Below are positions 54,459 to 64,000 of a DNA stretch of 64,000 nucleotides, piece after piece. The position numbers and the translations under genes are program-made. The DNA comes from Schizochytrium sp. TIO01 (lineage: Eukaryota > Sar > Bigyra > Thraustochytrida > Thraustochytriidae): NCBI GenBank assembly GCA_004764695.1, contig SMSO01000037.1, forward strand, positions 4,090,337-4,154,336, read 5' to 3'. The notes under the pieces are model-generated. The model was not told the origin of the DNA. It made no database searches and saw nothing but the letters and a program-made list of their open reading frames with translations. Every line of letters begins with the position of its first letter. Position 1 is the first letter of the stretch.

Positions 54459-55042
54459 ATGTCCCAAACTGACCTGCACTCAGCAGATGATCAGTCCAGT
54501 ACCAAGATAATTCCACGGGTCCCTGCAGCACAGACCTCGCCAATCGCCAACCTCTACAGCCGCGGAGGTCGCTTCGACTTCGCTTCGACTTCGCGGAGCA
54601 GCGCCGGTGCCCGTCCGGCACTACGTCGGCTGTGCTGCTGAGAGTTCTCGGGAGTGGGTGACGGACTGTCTTGTCTTTTGAAGAGGCGCGGCGCTTTATG
54701 GACTCGGAAAAACGGGGTCACAGGATGATGATACTACGCAGGAGCATGTCTGCCTACGCAGAAGTAGGAGGCTCTTCAAGACGTACGTCGACCCTTCTGC
54801 TCGGAGACTTCGAGCCGTGCTGGAGCAGCGACCTTCAAGCGTGGTGGGCTTGGAGGAGCGAAGCAGGTAGCTCAAGTGAGTAGATAGTTCATCCGCGAGC
54901 AAAGAAACGGGAGCGGGTTCTTGGGGAACCATGTGTGGAAGAAGCGGCGAAGGCCGCAGCGGAGAGCGGGAATTCTGTAATCCAGCTCGAAGAATGCAGT
55001 AGGGAGGAGGGAGCCTCCTTGAGCAAAGAGGTTGGTTTATAG
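54459..55042 (+). other. GC-rich island with candidate two-exon small gene
   Basis: Several plus frames are open. One model: exon 1 54698-54782 (MDSEKRGHRMMILRRSMSAY) ending phase 1 at a GTACGT donor; exon 2 54888-55042 after GATAG, ending REEGASLSKEVGL and TAG. Joined it is 240 bases, 79 aa. The acceptor has no pyrimidine tract, and other frames (for example RRLFKTYVDPSARRLRAVLE) are equally open, so coding is possible but unproven. A short direct repeat (CGCTTCGACTT twice) lies near 54570-54592. No family resemblance. Confidence 0.25.
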
Positions 55043-55143
55043 GAGAAAAGGAGGTATTTTCTTTGTTTTATTTAAAGAGTATATATAAGGCTGTAGCTGA
55101 CATGGTGGAGCAGAACGCAATGTTCATCTTAGGCAGTGATCGT

Positions 55144-58100
55144 CTACTCCACATTTTTCGAGCATCGTCCAAATAGACACCACCAATCCCATGCAGGCTC
55201 CTGCTTGATCTGCTTCGTTGCGGGAGTTCGTCGTCGCTGAGCTGAAGACGACGGTGCAGTGTCTAAGTGCCGTAAAAGACGAAAGTGCTCTTCTAGCAAC
55301 ATCCGCTCTCGGCGTTGAGACTCCTCCATCATGCGAAGCATAGATTGTTGACTGCTTTGAACATTGTCGAGCATTTTGCGCATCTTGCTCAACTCTGCCT
55401 CGAGCTCTTGAATGCGAGAACCAGAAGATCCATGTATAACCTTCGCATCCACCAAAAAGTCGGCAGAACAAACCGAGCTTCTAGAGTCCACTCGCGGGAC
55501 TGCTCGACGCCGCGTTAGGGATCCCATGCGGGGCGAGATGATCATGGCCATATTGTTGACAAACACTGTAGAGGATACGCGACCGTCTTCTTGCTCAAAA
55601 TCCTCCTCTTCCCAATCCGTCACTTCACCGTCATCACTGATGCCATAATACAGTCTGTTCTCCTCATCATGAAGTGCTTTTGAGATGTCACGATGGCGGT
55701 TTGAGTGTCGACTCGAAGTACTCCTGTATTTACTATTAGGCTTCACAAGTGGCTTGAGCTCTTCGTCATAGGTTGACTCTTGATCGTCTTCGTCGTCTGA
55801 CTCAACATTAGCATCATTGGTCTCTTGAGATTTTGGTTTTCCTCCGTGCAATTTGGGCTCTTCTAGTGCCTTTGCGCGAACTTCTTCTGCTTCCTTAGAT
55901 TCAACCTCGGCATCTTGTCTTGCTTCTTCCTGGCGCTTTTCCTCTTCTTGCTGTTTTTCAAGCTGTTCCTTGAGGCGAGCTTCTTCCGCTTTACGAGCGG
56001 CTTCCTTTTCTGCGGCTGCCGCAGCTGCCGCCACTGCTGCTTCTTGTTCTTCTCTTTGTCGTTGCTCTTGTTGAGCAAGGCGTTTTGCAGCTTCTGCTTC
56101 TTTCGCGAGTTTTTCAAGGCGCTCGGCCTCCGCTACTCGACGAGCCTCTTCTTCCAGCCGAGCAATTTCTTCAAGTCTGGCTGCCTCGGCTTGACGGGCG
56201 GCTTCAAGCTCTGCCTCAAGCTGCAGTTTCCGCAAATGTTCTCTATGAGCTTCTAATAACGGAGCAAACGCAAGGCGAGCACGACGGCCACGGACATGTG
56301 CTGCAAGTGAAATACTTGCACTTCGAAGTCTCAAGTAACGACGACGGACAGTGAAGCCCTTGAAAAGGCTAGCCAGAAGAGTTGACGCAGTAGTACGAGC
56401 GTGTGCACCTCGGAAAATTGATATGAAAACGTTGGCCGAAAACACCTTGGCGAAACAGCGTCGCCAACAAATTCTAGCGTGGAACATCGAAAATCGTTTT
56501 CCAATACGTTCAAGTTCCGCTCCAGATAGCAATGCAGCTCTAGAAAAAATGGACTCTACCACCGAAAGCGCTCCTGTGCGAAAGAACACTCGCGTTAGAC
56601 CAAATTTATAGAGAGACTCATCAATGTCCAGAGCAAAAAACAAAGCACGGCAAAAGGCTGGGTGGTCCTCCTCACGGCCTGGGACCCGCAGCCAGTTTTC
56701 TAAAACATCCTTTGGTAATGTCTCACTATATGCTGCCATCACTTCAGCATATGGGATGCGCGTCGGTAGGCCACCTGCGCTGAGCACTTGGGCTGTTTGA
56801 GGAATGCTAAGGTAACGCATCTGCTTTGAAACGTACGCTCGGTGAATCCAATCATCCTGAGTTCCACGCTTTAGGGCAGAGTTGGGCTTAATGCAGCGAA
56901 TAAAGGAGCAGTTCGTGGCCTCCAACACGCTTATGAGTCTAGTGATTTCGTGCGAAAATTTTAAGCAAAGACCCCGTTTTTTGCGTTTGCTGAGTCTTGC
57001 AGACTGAATTCCGCCAAGCCCTTTGGTCGCTTGACTCTCTGCCTCGCCGAGGAATAATTGGGCGATGACCTTTTCATCTTTACTCTTGTTTAAGCATTCA
57101 ACTACTTGCAAAGGTACTCGATCAACATTGGTTTGTACAAAACCATCCACATCGTAATGAACTTTACCCGCAAAGTGGGCTACTACGAATCTTGCATTTA
57201 CAAATCGTGGGTGGGGTTTCTCATAAATTTCATGTTTGTCGAATGAGCGATGCAAGTGCTGCAACAGCTTGTCATCACTTGGTTGAGGAGTTGAAGACAT
57301 ATCCTCAATGGTCTTGAGTAAACCCCCATTTCCTTCAAGTAGGTCGACAGCGGTTTGCTTTAGTTCAGATGAGGCATCTGTTGGCATCGTAGCGATGCCT
57401 TGGTCCCCAAGAATCCCTTCCGTTCTGTATAGGTTTGCTTCTGCGATGAGCACCTGTTCCTGAAACGTCTTTTGTAATGCTTCATTTGCATAATTAATGA
57501 GAAGCTGTTCGAGACCATTCTTATCGAAATTTTCAAAGCCAAAAATATCTAAGACTCCAATCGAGGTTTCTACTACTTCAGGTGACTTGGGTAGTATACT
57601 CGAAGAGCCTTGAGAGGTAATGTTTGCGCTAGCACGTGTTGGCAGATTTTCTTTTTCAAGTGGTGTCGAAGAGCTGCTTCCAGTAGCACTTGCTCCTCGA
57701 GAGAAATGGCTGTTTGCCCTGGCAATGATCCAATCAAAGAGGGCAGCATATAAAGCTCGGATGAGACCATCGCGCGCCTGTTTGGCTTGCGCATAGTCAA
57801 GTTGAACCTGTAAAGATTCCCCAGCAGCAGTGATGGTTCTCTCGCAGAGCATAACGCGTACATCATCAGCAGAAATAGATAGCAATTTTGCAATTTGTTG
57901 AACGTTGGATTGCGGACGAGCGCTATCCTTGGGCTCACACAGAATAGCAACCTCACCAAAAGAGTCTACAACATGTACGTCGGACTTCTGCTCGGCCACG
58001 TCAGCAAATTCCAAATTTCCAAAATGAAGAATCGCAATAAGCACGCGGAAAACTTGTTCTTTTTCTTTAGCTCCAAGGCCAATACTGATCATTCCTTTGC

Positions 58101-59214
58101 TCATAGCTTGGAAAGCGTGCTGATCGTTTTGAAAAATCCATGGTGCAACATTCTCAGTCTGCAAAATTGAAAACAACTGGCTTAAGTCTACATCTCTGTT
58201 TGTGGGGAGCCCGTAAGCTGCGCGCTCCTCAAGTGGAAGGCCTTGCAACAGTCGGTAAAAGATATGAAAGCTGCGCTCTCCTCGAGCATGAGAGCTAACA
58301 CGTGATTTCTCTAGCAGGTAAGTGTCAACACAAGCACGGGTTAGTTCATCGTTCACAAAGTAAAGCTTTGTAAGCTTTCCAAAGCGTGATGAATTATGAT
58401 TACTGAGAGTAACAGCATTTCCAAAAGCCTCAAGCACCGGGTTTGCATCGAGAAGTGCCTGCTCAAGGCTTGAAAGCTCTGTAGACGAAGGAGCCTCCGA
58501 AAGATCATTGTCACTTTCGAGATCCCGGATCTGGGAGGACTTTGGAGCAGTCCGTGCTACAAGATGCCGTAGAACGCGTTTACAGGATTCTGATTTGCCA
58601 CTTCCTGACTCGCCACTAACGATGATAGACTGGTCAGGTTGGTATTCTGCTGCAAACATAGCCGTGCCTGCTGCTTTCTCCTCTTGAGTTTTCCCCAGAG
58701 CCCGCATTTTGTTGGCAGCGCTGGATGCCGCAGCTCGGCGCGCTGCGAATGACATTTGTTGAAATGCGCGCTCCGCAATTCCATATGGGTGAGGTTGATT
58801 CAACGCCTTTGTGGAACCCAAGAGCTGCTTTGGGTCACCAACATCCTTGATGGGATTAATCGTCACCAGAACTGTGCCAAGAAATGTGTACGGGGCGTTC
58901 TCCACTGCACGTCTCTCAAGGTTATATAATAGGGCAGGTTCGTTGATGTATTTAAGACTACTCATATCCTCCGTGCTTTGCTTGGAGGGATTCGCAAGGA
59001 AAACATCATCCACTTGAAGTTTGAATTCTTCTCCTTTGTTCTTATCTGCTTGCTCGATATCTCGTACAATCAGAACTCGTGAGGTTTCATCCTCTTGTTC
59101 AACGCGGCCTAAACGCCACGCCACACCGACCTGTTGCTTCGTCGTATTCGCACCGTCAGGAGGTGCGAACCAGACCTCTTGGCCGCACAAGTCCTGTTCG
59201 AGTTGCATCTTCAT
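55144..59214 (-). CDS. Myosin heavy chain, class uncertain
   Basis: Actin-based motor. An SH3-like N-terminal segment (EVWFAPPDG, GRVEQEDETSRVLIVRD) precedes the motor. Motor motifs: P-loop GESGSGKSES at 201-210, switch I NHNSSRFGK near 277, switch II VLDIFGFENFDKNGLEQLL near 555, and the actin-binding/relay region with FIRCIKPN near 780. The converter is followed by one to three degenerate IQ-like segments (FTVRRRYLRLRSASISLAAH), then a Glu/Ala/Arg-rich coiled coil of about 150 residues, an acidic linker, and a short C-terminal coiled coil (IQELEAELSKMRKMLDNVQS). No MyTH4, FERM, DIL or TH1 tail is visible. An insert of about 30 Ala/Lys-rich residues sits just before the P-loop (about 160-190). 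1356 aa, single exon, ATG at 59214. Confidence 0.95.
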   Translation of the reverse strand: MKMQLEQDLCGQEVWFAPPDGANTTKQQVGVAWRLGRVEQEDETSRVLIVRDIEQADKNKGEEFKLQVDDVFLANPSKQSTEDMSSLKYINEPALLYNLERRAVENAPYTFLGTVLVTINPIKDVGDPKQLLGSTKALNQPHPYGIAERAFQQMSFAARRAAASSAANKMRALGKTQEEKAAGTAMFAAEYQPDQSIIVSGESGSGKSESCKRVLRHLVARTAPKSSQIRDLESDNDLSEAPSSTELSSLEQALLDANPVLEAFGNAVTLSNHNSSRFGKLTKLYFVNDELTRACVDTYLLEKSRVSSHARGERSFHIFYRLLQGLPLEERAAYGLPTNRDVDLSQLFSILQTENVAPWIFQNDQHAFQAMSKGMISIGLGAKEKEQVFRVLIAILHFGNLEFADVAEQKSDVHVVDSFGEVAILCEPKDSARPQSNVQQIAKLLSISADDVRVMLCERTITAAGESLQVQLDYAQAKQARDGLIRALYAALFDWIIARANSHFSRGASATGSSSSTPLEKENLPTRASANITSQGSSSILPKSPEVVETSIGVLDIFGFENFDKNGLEQLLINYANEALQKTFQEQVLIAEANLYRTEGILGDQGIATMPTDASSELKQTAVDLLEGNGGLLKTIEDMSSTPQPSDDKLLQHLHRSFDKHEIYEKPHPRFVNARFVVAHFAGKVHYDVDGFVQTNVDRVPLQVVECLNKSKDEKVIAQLFLGEAESQATKGLGGIQSARLSKRKKRGLCLKFSHEITRLISVLEATNCSFIRCIKPNSALKRGTQDDWIHRAYVSKQMRYLSIPQTAQVLSAGGLPTRIPYAEVMAAYSETLPKDVLENWLRVPGREEDHPAFCRALFFALDIDESLYKFGLTRVFFRTGALSVVESIFSRAALLSGAELERIGKRFSMFHARICWRRCFAKVFSANVFISIFRGAHARTTASTLLASLFKGFTVRRRYLRLRSASISLAAHVRGRRARLAFAPLLEAHREHLRKLQLEAELEAARQAEAARLEEIARLEEEARRVAEAERLEKLAKEAEAAKRLAQQEQRQREEQEAAVAAAAAAAEKEAARKAEEARLKEQLEKQQEEEKRQEEARQDAEVESKEAEEVRAKALEEPKLHGGKPKSQETNDANVESDDEDDQESTYDEELKPLVKPNSKYRSTSSRHSNRHRDISKALHDEENRLYYGISDDGEVTDWEEEDFEQEDGRVSSTVFVNNMAMIISPRMGSLTRRRAVPRVDSRSSVCSADFLVDAKVIHGSSGSRIQELEAELSKMRKMLDNVQSSQQSMLRMMEESQRRERMLLEEHFRLLRHLDTAPSSSAQRRRTPATKQIKQEPAWDWWCLFGRCSKNVE

Positions 59215-61819
59215 TCAAGAGGCGGGTATTACACCTCCTGCACAGAGATTCCAATTTGCTGCAGCTAGAGAATAGAAAGCCACAAGCAGCGCCAATACTA
59301 CGTCTATGGAGAATTGAAAAAAATCAACTGCTATTTCTTGCGTGTAGCAAGTTGTAGTAAGTTGTAGTTTCCATAGACTGTGGCAAAGTAAGATCTAGGA
59401 GTCAGGCTTCTGTAGACTCGTACGATGGCGTCTCTAGGTGATAGTACTTATCGCTCGCCACTAAGGGGACAGAAAATCTGCGAACCAACGCCCACCTCTT
59501 GGTGCAATCGAACCTTTGATTTCCGTTGCTGCAAATGTCTTCCCAATGGTTTCTACAGATCACTTAATACCGCAAAACGTGCTCTCAAATTTTCCATTAT
59601 TTAACATTTTTGTTTTTTTTTTGATTAGCACATTCCATGCACAAAATGTCCGCCTCTTACTGCCTCATCAGCACAAGGTTGCTCTAAAACTAATTAGCCG
59701 CCACTATTATATAAACTGCGTTACCAGCATCTATCTCTATAGAATATAACATAGCTTCAAGCATTCAAGCCTTCTAAATTGGTGCCACTCCGAGTCTACA
59801 TATTAGTGAAATCTTAAAAGCCCGTCCGGGCTTCTAGGTACCTAAACGCCTACCTACCCAGGGACGGCAGAGGGAGGTCGAACGATGGCAATCTATCCTA
59901 CAGGCGGCCTCCCTTTTCCCTTCTGCCCGCGCTACTATCCATCTTTAAATTTAACAGGGCCTAACAAGGTATTATATTTTGGAAAAGCTCAAGCATTGAA
60001 AATCTATTTGTCTCTGCAGCGATTGGCGAAGTGCAGGCAGTCTCAATCGCCGCAAGAGAAGGTCTGAGTTCTCATCTAGTTTAGGGTCATATTTGACGCC
60101 ATCTTACTGTGCAAAAGAAAAGAAAAGGAAAGAGAAGAAAAAATAATGTGAAGGGTAAAGTATGGTGGAAACTATGCAATGTAGGAAACAAGGGGCAACT
60201 CACATGCAGTGCGGGTGTTGTGAAGTGGAGCCTGCAAGATAATGGCGTGTTTCACTCTCTAGAACGTCCCTTCAACAGAAATTAAATTAGTATAAGCTGC
60301 ATGTGGGCAGAATAGGACGGTTGCTATGCAAGTATAAAGGTAGAATTATTAGGCGCTTCTGTCGTTTGAAAATGCCGTGAATCAACAAAACTTGATCTCA
60401 AAGGGCCATATATCTTGCGCCCCGACGATCCGGGACTGATATAGATGATTTATCATCATTGCAGATGTGGATGCTCAAGCGGTTTACATACGCAGCTTGG
60501 TGAATGCGGCCACTGAGTACGACTAGTCCGTCAAGCTCAAAAGTAGAGATTAAGTGATGAAATAATTCGTTTAGTTACAATACAAGTCATAAGTGTGAGC
60601 TCTTTTGTTAAATATCCGTCTGATATGATTGTCGCGGCATCTGCACACATCATTCACAAACGAGATTGTTGATTTGAGTTTCATTCTTCTAAAAAGCAAG
60701 GTCGGGACGGGTAGGTTCTATCTTAAATGTTAGGACTTCCTCATCAACGGATCGAACCGTCCGAGCGGCTAAAATTGCATTTCTTCAGAACGTTCATAGA
60801 ATCATATTCAGCATCTACACCCAACTAGCAAACCAAGCCTTCGATGCGACACGAACTTATTTTGACAAAGCGAAGCGAAAATAAATTGAATATCGAACGT
60901 GAATTGGAAGGCCAAATCAAATAAAATTAATTATGCTGAAAATTAAACTTATAATGAAGGGATCATTATCTCAAAGTCAATAGAGTTCGCATAAATCTTT
61001 GCGAAAACCCAAGCAAGGCGTAACGTGTCTTAAATATTAATCAATTAATTCGAGTAGCATGAATAACTAGGAGGCTACAATTTTCGAGCTCGATGATTTA
61101 GCTGTGGAGCAAGGATATCCCAAAGGTTGTTGATATTGACATGTTTTCACAAAAAAAAACCAAAAAAAACTGGAGTGTATATAAGGTAGGGTATAGCAGC
61201 TCAAAGATTAACTTGAAAACATTGTTATATGATATCTCTTTACTCGTGCATTACATCTTTGAATAAGATTAAACTTCGACTTTCAATTTGACAAAGGAGC
61301 TATTTATATTTAATCAATGATCTTAATGTTGGACTAACCATGCGAGCAAAATTATAAATCAGTTCAAATCTTCGTAGGCAGCTCACCATAATAATTGCTT
61401 AACCCAGCCTATGTTATCTGTCTCCGGAGAGTTTTTTTTGGGGCTTATGTCAGCATGGAATATGTGCCGTTAGTAATTGGTTGAAGATCTTCATCTCCAG
61501 AGTTGCCAATGTTTAGTTCCTTCTGCAATCGACCCTAACCAGTATAACCCTCTGCCAAATTAGATCTGTCTCTTTCGCTCTACTGATACTCAAACCGAGA
61601 CGACCTTGGGTGCTACCAAGTATCTGAAGAATACTCTAATTGTATGAATACTGTATAGGTTTTCCACTTGTTCGTTTGAAGGCTATATATAGATAGAGCC
61701 CCAGGAAATGCGACCTGAAGCAAACTCCAAACGCAGAACCTCGAGGCTTGAAGCCAGGGATCAAAGTACAGGTCAAGGAGAAGAAGAGAAGAAGAAGTAA
61801 GATGAGGGAGCAGAGAAAA
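59215..61819. other. Gene desert
   Basis: About 2.6 kb of AT-rich sequence with no frame longer than about 77 codons and no family resemblance. An isolated TATATAA at 61178-61184 follows A-runs, but nothing recognisable lies downstream. No tRNA or snRNA motif noticed. Confidence 0.45.
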
Positions 61820-62107
61820 TAGGATCATAAGATTGTTGTGCTACTCAACAAGCTTTGTGACAAGCTTCAGGAATTGAATGACTTCGTAAATAAGAGAACC
61901 TTTACTTGGCCTAGTGAGTGCCTCATTTATGCAGCCGCCCAGTCGATGCTGAAGCCGCAAGCGGCCGTGGACGTCTTCAATGCACGGGAAAGTATCTTTG
62001 ATGACCCATACTTCATCTACATGGGCAAAGAAATGGAGGAGGCACTTGGTATCAAATCATACGAGAATGTGGAGTGGGTCATGGGCTTTAAACTTCCTCG
62101 CAAGTGA
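61820..62107 (+). other. Possible terminal exon of an unknown gene
   Basis: Open for 95 codons after an AAATAG acceptor-like site, with no early ATG. It reads HKIVVLLNKLCDKLQELNDF, then WPSECLIYAAAQSMLKPQAA and ends WVMGFKLPRK before TGA. Residue make-up is protein-like in an otherwise AT-rich desert, so it may be the last exon of a spliced gene or a decayed remnant. I recognise no family, and no upstream exon is convincing. Confidence 0.3.
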
Positions 62108-63233
62108 ATGTCTTTATGGTCTTTAACAACAACCAATAGGGAGAGGACCAGGACAGGCAGCACCTTGGCTGCGTCACTGGTAGCATCTCCTGATGTATCC
62201 GTCGTGGAGCTGCCGCTGTTGTTTTACTTTTTTCTTGCAGATAAAATGCAGTACCAAGGAGTAAAACCGAAATTATACAGACTGGACGCCAATTTCCAAT
62301 GACTGAAGGTGTTCCAGCTCCATCACTAGAAAGTTGCTGCGCCCTCCACTGAACGCCTTTAGACCTGTCGCAAGTTTGGCCACATCAAAAACGATCACTG
62401 CTACCATATAACTTATTTCTGGCACGGTGACCTTTTCCCCTATGGAACTTGAAGTTAAATATCCTCGTCCGTGGTCTTTTCCTCAGAATGCTAAAGTCGC
62501 ATTTTCACCGTAAAGCCAGACAGCATCTCGAAACGAATGAGTTGCTTGTTGTTGCAGTTGAGGCGGGTTTCCTGTAAACCCTGGGAGCCCATCCGTAACC
62601 CCTCAAAAATGACCCATATTGACTCTATTTTCCTCTAGCCAGAAACCAAGAAGTAGCAGAAGATAACTTAAAACAAAAAAGAGCTAGCACCTTTCTACCA
62701 CTACTCCCTATCTGCCTGCCTACTTACATAGCTAATACCTACTAATGAAAATGCCCAAGTCCATAAAAGGCTCTCTCATATGTTGGTCTTTTGCGAGAGC
62801 CTCTCTTTCTCTTTCTGCGAAGGATTTATTGGCCACGAAGTCGGCGCAGAACTCCGCTTCGGAAGCCTTCTCGAAGGCAGTGCCCACGCCAGCCGAAGGG
62901 AAAGCAAACCCGAGTGTGAAGGATTCTGGAGCCTTCTATATTTCACTGACATAGTCAGCACTCACTTCGGGTGCTTCTGTCCTCCTCTACTTGCCGCAGT
63001 TGGCGTCAAGTCGTTCGTGGAGTGGCATTCAGCGATTTTCGATTTTCATCGACCTCGCCATCAAATCGATTAAAATACCTTCATCGACGCCTCTTGTCAA
63101 GAGGACCTTCCACAAAACCCGAACTCGAGGACTACTTCCTACTCTCTGAGAGCGTAGCACATCAGCCGCCGGTGCACGAAAGGTCCCGCGTGGCGCTGTC
63201 ATAGACAAAGTTTCATTCCCGCCAGCAAGGAAA
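62108..63233. other. Spacer upstream of the last ankyrin gene
   Basis: About 1.1 kb. Overlapping short frames on both strands at 62745-63260 are in a GC-richer area that is probably the leader and promoter of the gene starting at 63234. A CT-rich tract lies at 62800-62815. Nothing else seen. Confidence 0.4.
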
Positions 63234-64000
63234 ATGTCGCAAGATGCTCGCAGCGGCATGGGCGCCGAGGAGCAGCGTCAGGCGTACGAGGTTGAACGTG
63301 CTCGTGTGAACGAGCTTTTCACATCAACGGCCATGGGCGACCTTAAGCGTCTGCAGGAGATCTCCAGCGACGGTATGGATCGTTCCCAGATGTTGGGCTA
63401 CAAGGACGCCAATGGCCGTAATTTGCTTCATTTCGCCGCATCCCAAGGCCACATTCATGTCTGCGAGTGGCTTCTCGAGGGCCTAGCTAGTGACAAGGCT
63501 CAGGCTGACGCTGTAGACGCCGAAGACTCCCAGGGTGACAGTTGTTTGCGTCTCTCTATCCGCCTTGGCAAGGTTGACGCTGCTAGATTTCTGTTCGCTA
63601 AGAGTTCTTTAAGTTCGCCAGATACCCCCTCGGAATCCAAGATGGAGTCCAAGACGGAGCTCAAACGCAAACCTTCCCTTTTGCATGAAGCCGCCAGCTC
63701 CGGTAATGTTGAGATGGTCCGCGTGGCCCTTGACGAGTTTGGTCAGCGGGACTGCATCAACCAGCGTGCCAGCGCTGGCCCCCCGCTCTTTTGGGCTGCA
63801 TTTGATGCGAATGTCGAGATGGTCAAGGTACTGCTTAACGCTGGGGCGGACCCAAACGTTCGCGACGATGAGGGTCACTCAGCCCTGCTTGTCGCGGCCA
63901 CTCGAGACGCTGCTGACGTTGTCCGCGTGCTGTTAGAGAGCGGAGCGGATATCACCGTGGCAAACCAACAGCAGGGCGAAACCACAGTGGTACACGCCGC
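63234..64000 (+). CDS. Ankyrin-repeat protein, 3' end outside window
   Basis: ATG at 63234 in AAAATGTCG context opens a frame to the window end (255 codons, no stop), so it is partial. The product starts MSQDARSGMGAEEQRQAYEV. Ankyrin repeats follow from about residue 30: NGRNLLHFAASQGHIHVCEW, DSCLRLSIRLGKVDAARFL, PSLLHEAASSGNVEMVRVAL, AGPPLFWAAFDANVEMVKVL with GADPNVRDDEGHSAL, and VVRVLLESGADITVANQQQG. Codon use is GC-richer than in the neighbouring spacer. The rest of the protein would name the family; repeats alone only say protein-protein interaction. Confidence 0.9.
   Translation, partial: MSQDARSGMGAEEQRQAYEVERARVNELFTSTAMGDLKRLQEISSDGMDRSQMLGYKDANGRNLLHFAASQGHIHVCEWLLEGLASDKAQADAVDAEDSQGDSCLRLSIRLGKVDAARFLFAKSSLSSPDTPSESKMESKTELKRKPSLLHEAASSGNVEMVRVALDEFGQRDCINQRASAGPPLFWAAFDANVEMVKVLLNAGADPNVRDDEGHSALLVAATRDAADVVRVLLESGADITVANQQQGETTVVHA

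Overview
The window is nuclear DNA of a protist. The evidence is spaced genes on both strands, GT-AG introns, tRNA genes without an encoded CCA, and typical eukaryotic housekeeping proteins (SEC61 gamma, exocyst SEC3, DNA2, myosin, GPI-anchor enzymes). Most genes are one long exon, GC is middling, and spacers carry T-rich and A-rich tracts and tetranucleotide repeats. A stramenopile, possibly a thraustochytrid-like (labyrinthulomycete) protist, is my best guess. That is an inference from gene style, not something a marker gene in the window proves.

Layout, left to right. 0-5 kb: PIGQ (5' end may lie outside the window), SEC61G (-), and a two-exon short-chain dehydrogenase (-). 6.4-21 kb: an EF-hand Ca2+/cation exchanger of NCL type (+), an alkaline ceramidase (-), exocyst SEC3/EXOC1 (+), a three-exon CCDC28-like gene (+), and a very long DNA2 helicase/nuclease (-). 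22.6-23.1 kb: three tandem tRNA-His(GTG) genes (-). 23.4-26.3 kb: an ankyrin/coiled-coil protein (+). 26.3-30.2 kb: a poorly resolved stretch of GC-rich islands and tetranucleotide repeats. 30.2-34.8 kb: two paralogous membrane-anchored HSL-type alpha/beta hydrolases in tandem (+). 35.3-39 kb: PIGG (three exons, +) meeting a DPH6-like ATP-PPase (-) with overlapping stop codons. 40-43.6 kb: a sterol desaturase/fatty acid hydroxylase family protein and a UBA-PUB-UBX p97 adaptor (both +). 43.9-48.8 kb: a coiled-coil locus (-) split over three frames. 48.8-52.7 kb: mostly gene-free with repeats. 52.7-59.2 kb: a PX/BAR-like sorting nexin (+) and a myosin heavy chain (-). 59.2-63.2 kb: a gene desert with one doubtful exon. 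63.2 kb to the end: an ankyrin-repeat gene running off the window.

No operon, phage, CRISPR or intact transposon is visible. Several genes serve the endomembrane system: SEC61G (ER translocation), PIGQ and PIGG (first and late GPI-anchor steps), ceramidase and sterol desaturase (lipids), UBX adaptor (p97/ERAD), SEC3 (exocytosis) and sorting nexin (endosome). I treat that as the general housekeeping content of a secretory protist, not as a gene cluster. The points most worth a second look are the triplicated tRNA-His unit, the frame-broken coiled-coil locus, the repeated acidic motif in the DNA2 N-terminus, the UBA-PUB-UBX combination, the stop-to-stop PIGG/DPH6 arrangement, and the GC islands beside (GATT)n tracts.
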